A stretch of DNA of 64,000 nt from JAEUKH01 sp964447205 (lineage in GTDB: Bacteria > Myxococcota_A > Polyangia > Polyangiales > Ga0077539): contig CAYUSB010000006.1 in assembly GCA_964447205.1 (NCBI GenBank), forward strand, positions 170,879 through 234,878. The letters run 5' to 3'. Position 1 is the stretch's first letter, and every line of letters begins with the position of its first letter. Below the pieces are notes generated by a model, which had not been told where the DNA came from, ran no database searches, and saw only the letters and a list, made by a program, of their open reading frames with translations. Shown here piece after piece: positions 52,378 through 61,945 of the stretch. Position numbers and translations under genes: made by a program.

Positions 52378-53278
52378 ATGGCCATGGCTCCCCAACTGGC
52401 GCACGCCGACGACCTCGACGAGCCCGACATCTCGTCCCTGGTGACCGAGGACGACACCCCTGTGGACAACATCTACTCCGAGAAGGAGCAGCGTCTTCTC
52501 ACCACCCCCCTCTTCTCGGGCTGGGACGGCCCCCCGCCCCGCGAGGACGGGGCCCCGCGCACCTTCGTGGCCCTCGCCAACGTGGGGGTGTTCGCCTCCA
52601 CGCGGCAGCCTCCCATCGTGCCCGACATGCTGCTGAGCGCCGATGTCGTGCTTCACCCCGACATCTTCGAGAAGAAGCACCGGACCTACCTGACCTGGGA
52701 GTTTGGTAAGTCCCCCGACGTGGTCATCGAGGTGGTGTCCAACCGCGAGGGAGGCGAGCTCGGGGCGAAGAAACACCGCTACGCCGTGCTGCGGGTGCCC
52801 TACTACGTCGTCTGGGATCCGGGAGAATTCCTCGGCCAGACGGCTCTGCACGCGTTTGAGCTCCAGGGCGACGTCTACCGCCCCATGGCGACTCCGGTCT
52901 TCCCGCGCCTCGGCCTCGGCCTCGTTCCCTGGACGGGCGTGTACGAAGACCTCGAGGCCACCTGGCTGCGCTGGTGCACCCTCGACGGCACCCTGATTCC
53001 CACGGGGGTCGAGCGCGCCGACGTCGCCCGCACGGAGGCCGACGCCGCCCGCACGGAGGCCGACGCCGCCCGCACGGAGGCCGACGCCGCCCGCACGGAG
53101 NNNNNNNNNNNNNNNNNNNNNNNNNNNNNNNNNNNNNNNNNNNNNNNNNNNNNNNNNNNNNNNNNNNNNNNNNNNNNNNNNNNNNNNNNNNNNNNNNNNN
53201 GCGGACGTTGCCCGCGCCCGCGCAGAGCAACTCGCCGCGCGGCTGCGGGCCCTCGGCATCGACCCCGACGCCCCGTAG
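52378..53278 (+). CDS. Uma2-family endonuclease, interrupted by assembly gap
   Basis: From ATG 52378 the protein reads as a Uma2/DUF820 restriction-endonuclease-fold protein: PDMLLSADVVLHP, then WEFGKSPDVVIEVVSNREGGELGAKKHRYAVLRVPYYVVWDP. This has the D-xn-(E/D)-x-K type core (PD...EVVS...KK). The C-terminus is a tandem heptad repeat (RTEADAA, 21-bp DNA unit) interrupted by 100 Ns at 53101-53200. After the gap the frame resumes as ADVARARAEQLAARLRALGIDPDAP, a typical family end. Frame across the gap is arbitrary because the gap length is a placeholder. Confidence 0.85.
53018..53200 (+). repeat. 21-bp tandem repeat containing scaffold gap
   Basis: Units of GCCGACGCCGCCCGCACGGAG are repeated at least four times before the run of 100 Ns (53101-53200). 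The repeat probably caused the assembly break; the true copy number is unknown. Confidence 0.9.
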
Positions 53279-53284
53279 GACTCC

Positions 53285-55009
53285 CTACGGCGGGGCCCCT
53301 GCGGCGATCCAACTGCGGATGACGTTCTGATCGGCGGCGGGCAGGAGGGCCGCGTTGCGCGGCATCGAGGCCCCGCAGGTCTGGGTGTTGGTGATCTTCT
53401 GGTAGAGAAGGCTCATCGTGGGGTTGCCCGGGACCACCCGCACCCGCATCCCCGTGCTGCACGCCCCGCCCGCTGCCGCGCGGTTGACGAGGTTGGTGCG
53501 GCTGGTGGTCGCGTTGGCGAGGTTCAGGCCGCCCGACGACCCGTGGCAGCTCACGCAGGCCCGGGTGAAGATCGCCTGCACCGCCGCCATCGTGGCCGTC
53601 CCCGCGTCGCGTACGTCGGCCCCTGTGTCCCGCGGACCGGTGTCGCGTACGTCGACTCCCACGTCGCGCAGCCCGGCGTCGCGTACGTCCATCGCGACGG
53701 TGGCGTCGCGTACGTCCATCGGCACCCCGGCGTCGCGCGGGGCGTCCATTGCGACCGCGGCGTCGAGGCCTGCATCGGGCATCGCGGCCCCCCCGAGCCA
53801 GCGCCCGAGGGCCGCCCGGTCGTCGGCCGAGAGGGGCGGCGGATTGGGCGGCATCGCCCCGAGGTCGAGGACCTGCCTCCGTACCTCGGCCCGCCGTGAC
53901 ACCCACGACCCGTACGTGGACAGGTCCTGGTTGGCCGTCCCGCCCGGCAGGTGGCAGGGCGTGCAGCGCCGCGCGAACACGGGGCGTACGGTCTCCTCCC
54001 ACAGCCTGCGGTCGGGGCTGTCGTCGATGCCGTACCGTTCGAGCGAGGTCGGGCTCACCACCCACACGTCGCCCGAGGGGGACGGATGCAGGGTGGCCCC
54101 GGGGGGCACCATCACGTCGTCGGCGACCGACAGGGCCCCGTCCTCCAGCGCCGCCAGAGACCCGCCTACAACGAGCCACAGGCGCCCGCCCGAGGCCGTC
54201 AGCCCGCGCAGGGCCGCAGCCCCCGTGGCCCGGGGAACGAGGCTCCGTTGGGCGTCTGCCGTGTCCTCGGCGTAGTACACCCGGCCCGCGGTGACATGGA
54301 GCCGGCCCATCGGGTCGAGGGCCACCCCGCTCACGTCCGGCAGCATGTACTCGACGAACATCCGCGTGGTCGGGTCGAATACCCGCACTCCCGTCCGGGT
54401 CGCGGCTGCGGCCCGGCCTCCTCCCGCGGTCATCGCGGCGAAGGCCGGGTCGTCCCAGTACAAGACCCGCATCCCGTCGGCGATCCCGAGTCCTGCGGTG
54501 ACCCCGAAGGCGGTGCGGGTGGCGTCGAGGGCCCGCAGGGTCTGGGCGTCGCGGCCGTCGAGGGTGTACCGGGCGGTGACGTTCTCCAGGGAGCGCCCGT
54601 CGCGGAGGCGCCAGGCCCGGCCCATGGCGTCGAGGCCCACCAGCCACGTCCCGTCCGCGCTGTCCCCCGCTGGAACCGCCGCTGCGGCCCGCCACGCCGT
54701 CCCCGAGGCGTCGGTGGCGGTGACGGCCCCGCCCTGGAGCACGGTCATGCCGCGCTCGCCCCAGAGGGTGACCACGTCGCCCGCCTCGGCCACCGCCTGC
54801 ACCCGCCCGAGGCTCACTCCCGCCGCGTTGAACACCACCCGCCGCACCCGCAAGACCCCCGCCGGGCGCACCGTGGCGTCGCGGATCGCCGTCGCGTCGT
54901 CGGTCTCGCCCGCGTCGTCGAGCGGGTCGGCCCCGTCGCCGACGCAGGCCCCTGCGGCCCCGAGGGACAGGGCCCCGACCACCATCCACCCGGCTGCCCG
55001 CGACCCCAT
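53285..55009 (-). CDS. Exported lipoprotein with propeller and two c-type haem motifs
   Basis: A 574-aa protein from ATG 55009. Signal MGSRAAGWMVVGALSLGAAGAC has lipobox AAGAC. A beta-propeller-like region (about residues 60-320) is followed by two C-x-x-C-H haem sites, RCTPCHLPGG and ACVSCHGSSGG. Between them is a linker of repeated MDVRDAG/RDTG units. The order resembles haem-containing modules of planctomycete and myxobacterial secreted proteins. It probably belongs to a periplasmic electron-transfer or substrate-binding complex. The start overlaps the DUF1501 stop by 1 bp (TGATG). Confidence 0.8.
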   Translation of the reverse strand: MGSRAAGWMVVGALSLGAAGACVGDGADPLDDAGETDDATAIRDATVRPAGVLRVRRVVFNAAGVSLGRVQAVAEAGDVVTLWGERGMTVLQGGAVTATDASGTAWRAAAAVPAGDSADGTWLVGLDAMGRAWRLRDGRSLENVTARYTLDGRDAQTLRALDATRTAFGVTAGLGIADGMRVLYWDDPAFAAMTAGGGRAAAATRTGVRVFDPTTRMFVEYMLPDVSGVALDPMGRLHVTAGRVYYAEDTADAQRSLVPRATGAAALRGLTASGGRLWLVVGGSLAALEDGALSVADDVMVPPGATLHPSPSGDVWVVSPTSLERYGIDDSPDRRLWEETVRPVFARRCTPCHLPGGTANQDLSTYGSWVSRRAEVRRQVLDLGAMPPNPPPLSADDRAALGRWLGGAAMPDAGLDAAVAMDAPRDAGVPMDVRDATVAMDVRDAGLRDVGVDVRDTGPRDTGADVRDAGTATMAAVQAIFTRACVSCHGSSGGLNLANATTSRTNLVNRAAAGGACSTGMRVRVVPGNPTMSLLYQKITNTQTCGASMPRNAALLPAADQNVIRSWIAAGAPP

Positions 55010-56376
55010 CAGCTCCGCAACACCTCCTGCACGACCTCGCCATCGCGGAGGTACCGCCGGGGGTTGACCCCGAACGCGTGCACAAACGTGGCGAGCACGT
55101 CGGGCGGAGCCACCGGGCGCATCCCGTCGACGAAGCGCCCCGCCGGACGCGGCAGGAGCTGCCCCGGGTCGCTCTCGCCGTACGACACCCCGCCCCGAAA
55201 CCGCGGCGAGATCACCAGGGCCGAGCCGTTGGGGTAGTGGTCGCGGCCGCCGGTGGTGTTGATCTGCGGGGTGCGGCAGAAGTCGCTCACCACGAGGATG
55301 TGGGTGTGATCGCTCAGCCTGCGCCCCGTGCGGGTGGGGTGCGGGGCCGCGTCGAGGGCCCGCACGAGCGCAGTAATGGCGTCGAAGCACTCCTGCTGGA
55401 CCAGGCCCTGGAGGCGATAGTTGGCGTTGTGGGTGTCGAAGCCTCCCATGGAGAAGCTCACGCAGCGCACCACGTTGCGCTTCATGGCCTCGACGGCGAA
55501 GGCCGCGTTGGTCGCGGCCCGGCTCTGAAAGCGTGCCGTGTAGTTGAAGCTCGGTTGGGCCGTGCGCAGGGCGGTGGTCTGAAACACCGCCTGGAGGTTG
55601 CTCCGCAGCATCTGCTGGAGGCTGCCGAACTGGAGCGAGAAGCCCTCCATGACCTCGCGGTGATACTCGCGGGCGAGCAGGTCGCGCGACTCCAGGGAGA
55701 GCATGGCCGTGACGGCCTCGCGGTCGGCCGCCGTGGTGTTGGCGTTGGAGCGGGAGAGCACCCGCGACACCGTGTCGACGCTGGCCATCTTGAGCGGAGC
55801 CGCCCGCGGATCGAGCCCCCCGCCCACATAGGCCGACGGAAACTGAACGCTCACCGACGGGAAGAGCTGGGTGCGGCCAAACTCGTTGGCGAGCACGGTA
55901 TCCACGCTCGGGCCCACGGGACGGCCCCCCGCGAGGTGGCGCCCCGTGGAGACGAAGAAGGTCCCGTCGGGGTGGCTCACGGTGTTCATCGCGAGGCCGT
56001 TGATGACCGTGATGCGGTCGGCGATGTCAAGGAGGTTGCCTACCGCGGGGCCGAGGCGCAGGCTCGTCCCGCGGGGGCGGAGCATCTCGAAGGTGGTGGT
56101 GTCGCCGTCGAGGGGGGCGTCGCGCCAGTGACGCAGGGTGGCCGTGTCGACCCACTCGCTGCTCGGCGGGTCGATGAGGCCCACCGCCTCGTTGCGCGGA
56201 TCGAGGGACAGGGTCACGTCCCAGCCCCCCGAGGCGTGCACGAGCACGAAGAACTCGTCGGGGGCGGTAGGTTCGTCGGCGAGGGCCCGCCAGACGGGTT
56301 GGCTGGCGGCTCCGGCGGCGGCGGCGCCTCCGAGGAGCTTGAGCAGGCCGCGGCGGCTCGGTGCAGGGTCGTGCAT
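55009..56376 (-). CDS. DUF1501 family Tat-exported protein
   Basis: A 455-aa protein with a twin-arginine signal (SRRGLLKLLGGAAAAGAAS). The body matches the DUF1501 (sulfatase-like fold) pattern: FFVLVHASGGWDVTLSLDP, FSMGGFDTHNANYRLQGLVQ, DHTHILVVSDFCRTPQIN and GRDHYPNGSALVI. The HTHILVVSDF..RTP and GRDHYPN segments are family marks of the alkaline-phosphatase superfamily. DUF1501 genes are nearly always next to DUF1549/1585-type haem proteins, as here. Substrate unknown. Confidence 0.88.
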   Translation of the reverse strand: MHDPAPSRRGLLKLLGGAAAAGAASQPVWRALADEPTAPDEFFVLVHASGGWDVTLSLDPRNEAVGLIDPPSSEWVDTATLRHWRDAPLDGDTTTFEMLRPRGTSLRLGPAVGNLLDIADRITVINGLAMNTVSHPDGTFFVSTGRHLAGGRPVGPSVDTVLANEFGRTQLFPSVSVQFPSAYVGGGLDPRAAPLKMASVDTVSRVLSRSNANTTAADREAVTAMLSLESRDLLAREYHREVMEGFSLQFGSLQQMLRSNLQAVFQTTALRTAQPSFNYTARFQSRAATNAAFAVEAMKRNVVRCVSFSMGGFDTHNANYRLQGLVQQECFDAITALVRALDAAPHPTRTGRRLSDHTHILVVSDFCRTPQINTTGGRDHYPNGSALVISPRFRGGVSYGESDPGQLLPRPAGRFVDGMRPVAPPDVLATFVHAFGVNPRRYLRDGEVVQEVLRS

Positions 56377-56398
56377 GAGAGGGAATCCGTCCGTGGGC

Positions 56399-57163
56399 TC
56401 AGTAGAGGTGAAACTCGGGGTGACGAATGAGGCCGTAACAGACCACGGCCCAACCCGCTTGCGGGGCGCTGAAGCTCGTGGTGACCGCCCCTGCGCCCGT
56501 ACGACGGGCCGCGGCCCCGCGGTAGAGCTGCAGGAAACGGTCGGTGCGGGGGGTGGGGGCCAGGGCCGCGGGGTACCCCAGGAAGAGCCGGTGCAACACG
56601 TCGAAGCGGGTCGTAAACTCCGCGTCCGTGAGGGCCCGGGTCCCGGCCGGTATGTCGAAGCGGAACACCGACTTGCGGGCCGGGGGCGTCGCCCCGAGGT
56701 CGGTGGTCACGGCCCGGTCGCAGAGGGCCACCCCGATGCGCTCAAACGCGGCGAGCATCAGGGCGTTGGTCTGCGGGCTGCGTGGGATGTCCGCGGCGTG
56801 GTCGGGGACCCCGAGGGCCGAGAGGTAGTCGTTCCAGGTGTCGAAGAGCTGGGCCCCGTTCATGGCCCGGAGTTGGGCCTGCAACGTGAGGGGAGCCAAG
56901 CCCCCGAAGAGGCCGAGGTACGACCGCATCAACACCTCGGGGGCGATGAGCCGCGGGGCCTCCTTGGGGGTCGTGTCCTGCGGGAGGCTCTCGTGTCCGG
57001 GGATCTCGTGGAGGGTCCGGGGGCGCACGGGGGTGGGGCCCTCGGGCGCGGCGGGTCCGGGAGTGGGCGTCGTCGGGGCGGCGGGCTCTTCTGCGGCGCC
57101 GTTGCATCCGGCTGCGGCGAGTCCCAGGGCGAAGACCAGGGGGATGTGCTTGGGGCCCTTCAC
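56399..57163 (-). CDS. Hypothetical lipoprotein
   Basis: A 254-aa lipoprotein from ATG 57163 (signal with lipobox AAAGC), a Pro/Thr-rich linker, and a helical domain (IAPEVLMRSYLGLFG, RAMNGAQLFDTWNDYLSALGVPDH, FDVLHRLFLGYPAAL). No recognised family; its form recalls small helical partners that occur between DUF1501 and DUF1549-type genes. It overlaps the upstream gene by 4 bp (ATGA), so it is coupled to it, and probably takes part in the same complex. Confidence 0.75.
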   Translation of the reverse strand: MKGPKHIPLVFALGLAAAGCNGAAEEPAAPTTPTPGPAAPEGPTPVRPRTLHEIPGHESLPQDTTPKEAPRLIAPEVLMRSYLGLFGGLAPLTLQAQLRAMNGAQLFDTWNDYLSALGVPDHAADIPRSPQTNALMLAAFERIGVALCDRAVTTDLGATPPARKSVFRFDIPAGTRALTDAEFTTRFDVLHRLFLGYPAALAPTPRTDRFLQLYRGAAARRTGAGAVTTSFSAPQAGWAVVCYGLIRHPEFHLY

Positions 57164-59076
57164 GGGGTGCCTCCCTCTTCGCGCCAGACGGCGGGGGCGA
57201 GGTTGTTGGCGTCGCGGTAGACCTCCGCGCGTACGAGGGCCCGCACGAGGGCCCGCGGGCGGTACCCTCCGTCGCGCAGGGCCACCGCGAGGCGGTCGAT
57301 CAGGCTCTGGTCGTCGGGGCCGAGGGCCCGGCCCACGAAGGACTCGGTGATGTTGGAGGCCACGCAGCGCGCAAACTCGGGCATCGCCGTGACGGCCCGC
57401 CCAAGACCCGCGGGGCCGCTGTCGGCGTTGGTGAGCGAGCCGTAGGCCCCCCGCAGGAGACCGCGGCTCGCGTTGGCAAACTGCAGGTCGTAGAAGCTCG
57501 AACAGCTCCCGGGCATGCGGTTGTTGGTCATCGCGCAGGCCGGGTTGGCCGCGGGAAACTGCGCCGCGGGGAGGAAGGTCCAGCCCGACTCGGTGACCCG
57601 GGTGAAGTAGGCCGACAGGGGTTCGAGCGTCTGGTGGCAGGTGGTGCAGCCCGGGCGGAGCATGAGGTTGGCCTCGGTGCTGGGCATCAGCTCAAGCCCC
57701 TCGGCCACAAACTCGCGGCACAGGAAGGTCTGATACACCGCGTGGGCCCGGGCCCTGCGGGTGCCGTACTTCGCGAGGAAGATGGGCATGGTGAGGAGGC
57801 CCGCTGCGTTGGGGCCGCGGTCGGCCACCCTGCGCCAGGACGACACGTCCTGCGGGAGCATGTCGCCCGGAACCCGCGCGGGGTCGAAGAGCGACACGGG
57901 CTGGACGTAGTTGAAATTCACCCCGTTGCCGCAGCAGGTGCTCGACGCCATCGAGCGGTAAAACTGCGCCAGGGGACCGTTGATGACCGTGGCCCGCCCG
58001 ACCAGCAGGTCGCGTACGTCGCGGTCGTTGGCGAACACGTCGTCGACGAAGCGCGAGGCCTCCTGGGCCCACCAGAACCGCGCCCAGTCGCTCTGCGGCA
58101 TGGACTGGGTGTTGTCGAGGGGAGCCTCGATCCCGAGGGGGACGTTGTCGGGCAGCACGAAGGCCGGGGGGTCGTTGCCGAGGGTGCTCCCGGGCATGCA
58201 GCGCTCCAGGCCTGGCCCGCACCCGCAGCGGTCGGACATCGCCACCCCGCTGCCGACGGTGCACGACACCATCTCGCCCGCGTGGGACCGGGCGTAGGCG
58301 CTGTCAATGGGCGGGGCGGTCAGCCGCCCCCCGGGGTAGGGACGGGCCGGGGCGGTCGTACGGCCCGAGACATACACGGCTCCCTGGGCCCCGGTCTGGG
58401 CCTCCTCGCGGCACACCCGAACGCTCACCGCCGGGGTGCGCCCGTCGGCCTCGGTGCGCAGGGCGGCCACGGGTTCGAAATCGGTCCCGCGATGGTTGGG
58501 GTCGACCGTGATGGCCTGGCTCGGCGAGGCCGCCCGGTGATCGCGGTAGAGCCACCAGGGCCGGACCTCCACCGTACGGGCCGACCACACCGCCGCGGGG
58601 ACGGCCGTGGCCGTGCCCGACACCTGCCCGTTGCCCGTGATGGACAGGCCCGTCTCGCCCGGGGTCATGCAGAAATCGCCGTCGGTCTCGACCCGGTCGC
58701 GGCGCTGCCCGCGGCGGTAGTACACGTCGACCAGGTCGCCCGAGGGGCCCCGCACCCGCGCCCGCCGCAAGATGATGGGGTTGGACACGAACCCGAAGTT
58801 GCGCCCCACCTCCAGCCGCAGGAGGTCCATGTAGACCCGGCGCAGCCGCTCGGCATACGCGGGCCCGGTGAGGCGCTGATCGATCCAGGCGTCGAGGTCG
58901 AAGCCGGGGCGCTCAAACGCGGCGACCTCTTCGGGCGTCGGCATCCGGCCCTGGAGGTCGATGGAGAGGGCCCGGAAATACCGGTACGCCTCGCGGGTCG
59001 GTGTGGCCTCGGCTCCCCCCGCCGCCAGCCCCGACGCGAGCATCACTGCAAGGCCCGTAGCCTGCCATCGCCGCAC
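57160..59076 (-). CDS. Exported DUF1549/DUF1585-like protein with a haem motif
   Basis: A 638-aa protein with signal peptide MRRWQATGLAVMLASGLAAGGAEA. The N-terminal YFRALSIDLQGRMPTPEEVAAF and RLTGPAYAERLRRVYMDLLRLEVG recall the DUF1549 helical domain. A Cys-rich insert (SCTVGSGVAMSDRCGCGPGLERC) follows, then a c-type haem site CTTCHQTLEPLSAY near residue 475, and a DUF1585-like C-terminus (FVGRALGPDDQSLIDRLAVALRDGGYRPRALVRALVR). Head of the four-gene operon with the lipoprotein, DUF1501 and the haem lipoprotein. Confidence 0.8.
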   Translation of the reverse strand: MRRWQATGLAVMLASGLAAGGAEATPTREAYRYFRALSIDLQGRMPTPEEVAAFERPGFDLDAWIDQRLTGPAYAERLRRVYMDLLRLEVGRNFGFVSNPIILRRARVRGPSGDLVDVYYRRGQRRDRVETDGDFCMTPGETGLSITGNGQVSGTATAVPAAVWSARTVEVRPWWLYRDHRAASPSQAITVDPNHRGTDFEPVAALRTEADGRTPAVSVRVCREEAQTGAQGAVYVSGRTTAPARPYPGGRLTAPPIDSAYARSHAGEMVSCTVGSGVAMSDRCGCGPGLERCMPGSTLGNDPPAFVLPDNVPLGIEAPLDNTQSMPQSDWARFWWAQEASRFVDDVFANDRDVRDLLVGRATVINGPLAQFYRSMASSTCCGNGVNFNYVQPVSLFDPARVPGDMLPQDVSSWRRVADRGPNAAGLLTMPIFLAKYGTRRARAHAVYQTFLCREFVAEGLELMPSTEANLMLRPGCTTCHQTLEPLSAYFTRVTESGWTFLPAAQFPAANPACAMTNNRMPGSCSSFYDLQFANASRGLLRGAYGSLTNADSGPAGLGRAVTAMPEFARCVASNITESFVGRALGPDDQSLIDRLAVALRDGGYRPRALVRALVRAEVYRDANNLAPAVWREEGGTP

Positions 59077-59244
59077 GACACGCCTCCTGCGGAACTCCCC
59101 CGCTGTCAGGGAAGAGACCGTGTTCGGGTCCGACTGTCTCCCACTCCCCGTGGGTTGTCCACCCCCCCGCCAGACAGGGGTCTTCCCCCGTGCGACAAGG
59201 CAGGCTCATCAACGCAACGAAAATGTGACAAGATCGCTTCCATC

Positions 59245-61920
59245 ATGATGCGACAGCGGTCCTGGTGGTCCCTGGGTGTGCTCCTCTCCCTCGGCCTCTC
59301 GTGCAGCGGCGATCCGCCTGCGGTGGTCAGCGATGGGGGCCTCGACGGGGCCGCCGAGGTCGGGGTCGACGCGGGTCAGCCCGACGTGCTCACCTCCTGC
59401 CCGACGGCCCCCCCGGCCTTCGAGCGCGGCAACGAGGCCGGGGCCAGCGACCCCTTGACCATCCCCGCCGGGGCCACTCGGGCCGGGCGCCTCACGGCCG
59501 AGCAGCTCCCCGCCGACCGCACCGGGCTCGCGACCTGGAGCGCCGGCGACTACGTCCTCGCCAACGAGCGGGTGGCCCTCCTCATCGAGCGGGCCAAGCC
59601 CTCCTCGGGCTACGACCCGTGGGGCGGAAAGCCCATCGGGGTGGCCCAGGTTCGCGGCGGTCGCCTCGTCGAGGCGGGTGACTTCGGCGAGGCCATCTTC
59701 GGCCTCGGGCGCTACACCCTGGCCACCGAGACCGTCTCCGTGCTCCGCGACGGGACCGCGGGGGGAGAGTCGGTCATTCGCGCCGAGGGCCCCCTCACGG
59801 CCATCCCCTTCATCGACGACTTCGGCCGGGCCCTGGCCCCCCAGGACTTCCTCGGGATGCGCGGGGCCATCGACTACACCCTGCGCCCCGGGGCCGACCA
59901 CGTCGACATCGCCCTCACCGTCTCCAACCCCACCCCCGACGCCCGGGCCGTGCGTACGGTCCTCCACGCGTTCTTCCAGGGGTACCGGATGACGCGGTTC
60001 TTCCCCGACGCGGGCTTCTTGCGCACGGGCCGCGACAACGCCATGGCCTCGCCCACCGTCGGCTGGGTCGACGACGTGGGCACGAGCTGGGCATGGCAGG
60101 TTCCGGCCGACACGCTCACCCCGTTTATCTCCGTGTCGGGCTTCGACGCCTTCTCGGCCCCCCGGATGACCCTCCAGGCCTGCGCCAACACCCCCATCCC
60201 CGTGGCCCGCCTGGTCCTCGGGCGGGGACCGGGCCTCAACGGGCTGCACCAGAGCCTCTCGGCCCTCGCCGGTCGGATGCTCCGGCCCGTGCAGGTCACC
60301 GTCCAGGACGCCGCGGGAATGCCCGCCCAGGGGGCCAGGGTTCATGTCGTGAGCGCCGACGGGATGCGGTACCTCACCCGGGCGACGGTCAACGACATGG
60401 GGGTGGCCACCCTGCACGTCCCGGTCGGAGAGGCCGTCCGGGCCATGGCCTGGCGTCAGGGCGACCCCCCCGGGGCCCTCACCGACATGCCCGCCACCAT
60501 GGACGCCCTCACCGTTCGGCTCGGGGCCACCGGGACCGTCGCCCTCACCGTACGCGACGCCGACTCCATGCAGGGCATGCCCGTGCGGGTGCAGATCAGC
60601 CCCGAGCGCGGCGAGGCCCCCACGGTGCCCAACAACTACGGCGAAAACCTGCCCGGCGCGGGCCGAGCCCACACCCTCTTCCCGCAGGACGGACAGGCGA
60701 CGGTGGCCGTTCCGCCGGGGCGCTGGCGGGTGGTGGTGGCCCGGGGGTTTGAGTACACCCTCTTCAACGAGGTGGTGACCGTCACGGCCGGACAGACCAC
60801 CCCGGTGATGGCCACCCTGCGGCGTACGGTGGCCACCCCCAACGCCCTCTGCGGCGACTTCCACATTCACACCCACCGCTCGCCCGACTCGGGCGACACG
60901 GCCCGGTTCAAGCTGGCCTCCGGGGCCGCCGACGGGGTCGAGGTGATGGCCCGGTCGGAGCACGAGTTCGTGGCCGACTTCCAGCCCCTCATCGACGAGA
61001 TGGGCCTCACCCGGTGGGTCCGCGGCCTCACGGCCCTCGAGCTCACCACCTTCGTGTGGGGACACTTCAACGTCTTCCCCCTCACCCCCCGCCCGGCCGA
61101 ACCCAACGGCGGCAACTTCACCTGGGCCGGCCGCCGCCCCGTGGAGGTCTTCACCGACGTCCGGGCCCGGCCCGAAGACCCGGTGATCATCATCAACCAC
61201 CCCCGCGGGGCCGCCGCCGGGGCCTACTTCGACGCGGCGGGCTACAACCCCATGACGGGCCAGCCCCGCAACCCGCAGCTCTGGGACGACCGGTTCACCG
61301 TGGTCGAGTTCTTCAACGACACCTCCTTCGAGGAGAACGTCACCAGCGGCCGCATCCTCGACTGGTTCTCGTTCCTGTCCTTCGGGCGGCAGGTGTTCGC
61401 GGTGGGCTCCTCGGACAGCCACGGGATCAACCCCAACTCCCCCGTCGGGTACCCCCGGACCTGCATGATCATGGGCACCGACGACCCCCAGATGGCCACC
61501 CCCCAGACCGTGGCCGCGGCCATTCGTACGGGCCGCAGCACCATCTTCGGCGGGGTCTACCTCACCGCCGAGGCCGTGGGCACGAGCGCCACCGCCGGAC
61601 CGGGCCAGACCCTCATGGGGGCCGGTTCCGAGGCCCGCATCCGGGTCACCGTGCAGGCCCCGCCCTGGGTGACCGTCAACACCCTGGACCTCTACGTCGA
61701 CCCCAATCCCAGCACCACGGCTCCCACCCAACGCATCACCCTCACCCCGGCCATGGCCGACCCGACCAACCCCACCATGCGGTACCGCGGCGAGCTCGCC
61801 GTGCCCGTGGCCACCGCAGGGAGCTACGTCATCGTCGCGGCCAACGGCGGCGACCTCGCCCCGGTGTACCCCGGCAAGCGGGCCTTCGGGGCCACCAACC
61901 CCATCTTCCTCCGTCGGTAG
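59245..61920 (+). CDS. PHP-domain (CehA/McbA-type) lipoprotein
   Basis: An 891-aa lipoprotein from ATG 59245 with signal MMRQRSWWSLGVLLSLGLSC (lipobox GLSC) and an Asp/Gly-rich linker typical of Myxococcota. Two immunoglobulin- or carboxypeptidase-regulatory-like domains occupy the middle (VTVQDAAGMPAQGARVHVVS, VALTVRDADSMQGMPVRVQI). The C-terminal PHP metallohydrolase domain carries the metal ligands GDFHIHTHRSPDSGD, ARSEHEFVADF, NHPRGA and SSDSHGIN. CehA-type enzymes hydrolyse carbamates and phosphoesters. Long 5' open extensions of this frame are compositional. Divergent from the DUF1549 operon. Confidence 0.85.
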   Translation: MMRQRSWWSLGVLLSLGLSCSGDPPAVVSDGGLDGAAEVGVDAGQPDVLTSCPTAPPAFERGNEAGASDPLTIPAGATRAGRLTAEQLPADRTGLATWSAGDYVLANERVALLIERAKPSSGYDPWGGKPIGVAQVRGGRLVEAGDFGEAIFGLGRYTLATETVSVLRDGTAGGESVIRAEGPLTAIPFIDDFGRALAPQDFLGMRGAIDYTLRPGADHVDIALTVSNPTPDARAVRTVLHAFFQGYRMTRFFPDAGFLRTGRDNAMASPTVGWVDDVGTSWAWQVPADTLTPFISVSGFDAFSAPRMTLQACANTPIPVARLVLGRGPGLNGLHQSLSALAGRMLRPVQVTVQDAAGMPAQGARVHVVSADGMRYLTRATVNDMGVATLHVPVGEAVRAMAWRQGDPPGALTDMPATMDALTVRLGATGTVALTVRDADSMQGMPVRVQISPERGEAPTVPNNYGENLPGAGRAHTLFPQDGQATVAVPPGRWRVVVARGFEYTLFNEVVTVTAGQTTPVMATLRRTVATPNALCGDFHIHTHRSPDSGDTARFKLASGAADGVEVMARSEHEFVADFQPLIDEMGLTRWVRGLTALELTTFVWGHFNVFPLTPRPAEPNGGNFTWAGRRPVEVFTDVRARPEDPVIIINHPRGAAAGAYFDAAGYNPMTGQPRNPQLWDDRFTVVEFFNDTSFEENVTSGRILDWFSFLSFGRQVFAVGSSDSHGINPNSPVGYPRTCMIMGTDDPQMATPQTVAAAIRTGRSTIFGGVYLTAEAVGTSATAGPGQTLMGAGSEARIRVTVQAPPWVTVNTLDLYVDPNPSTTAPTQRITLTPAMADPTNPTMRYRGELAVPVATAGSYVIVAANGGDLAPVYPGKRAFGATNPIFLRR

Positions 61921-61945
61921 TCAATCCCCCTTCCCTCCCGTGACC

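Noticed and set aside
57634..59244. 5' extension of the PHP-lipoprotein frame by over 500 codons
   Set aside because: Lies antisense to the DUF1549-like gene; the lipoprotein signal at 59245 fixes the start.
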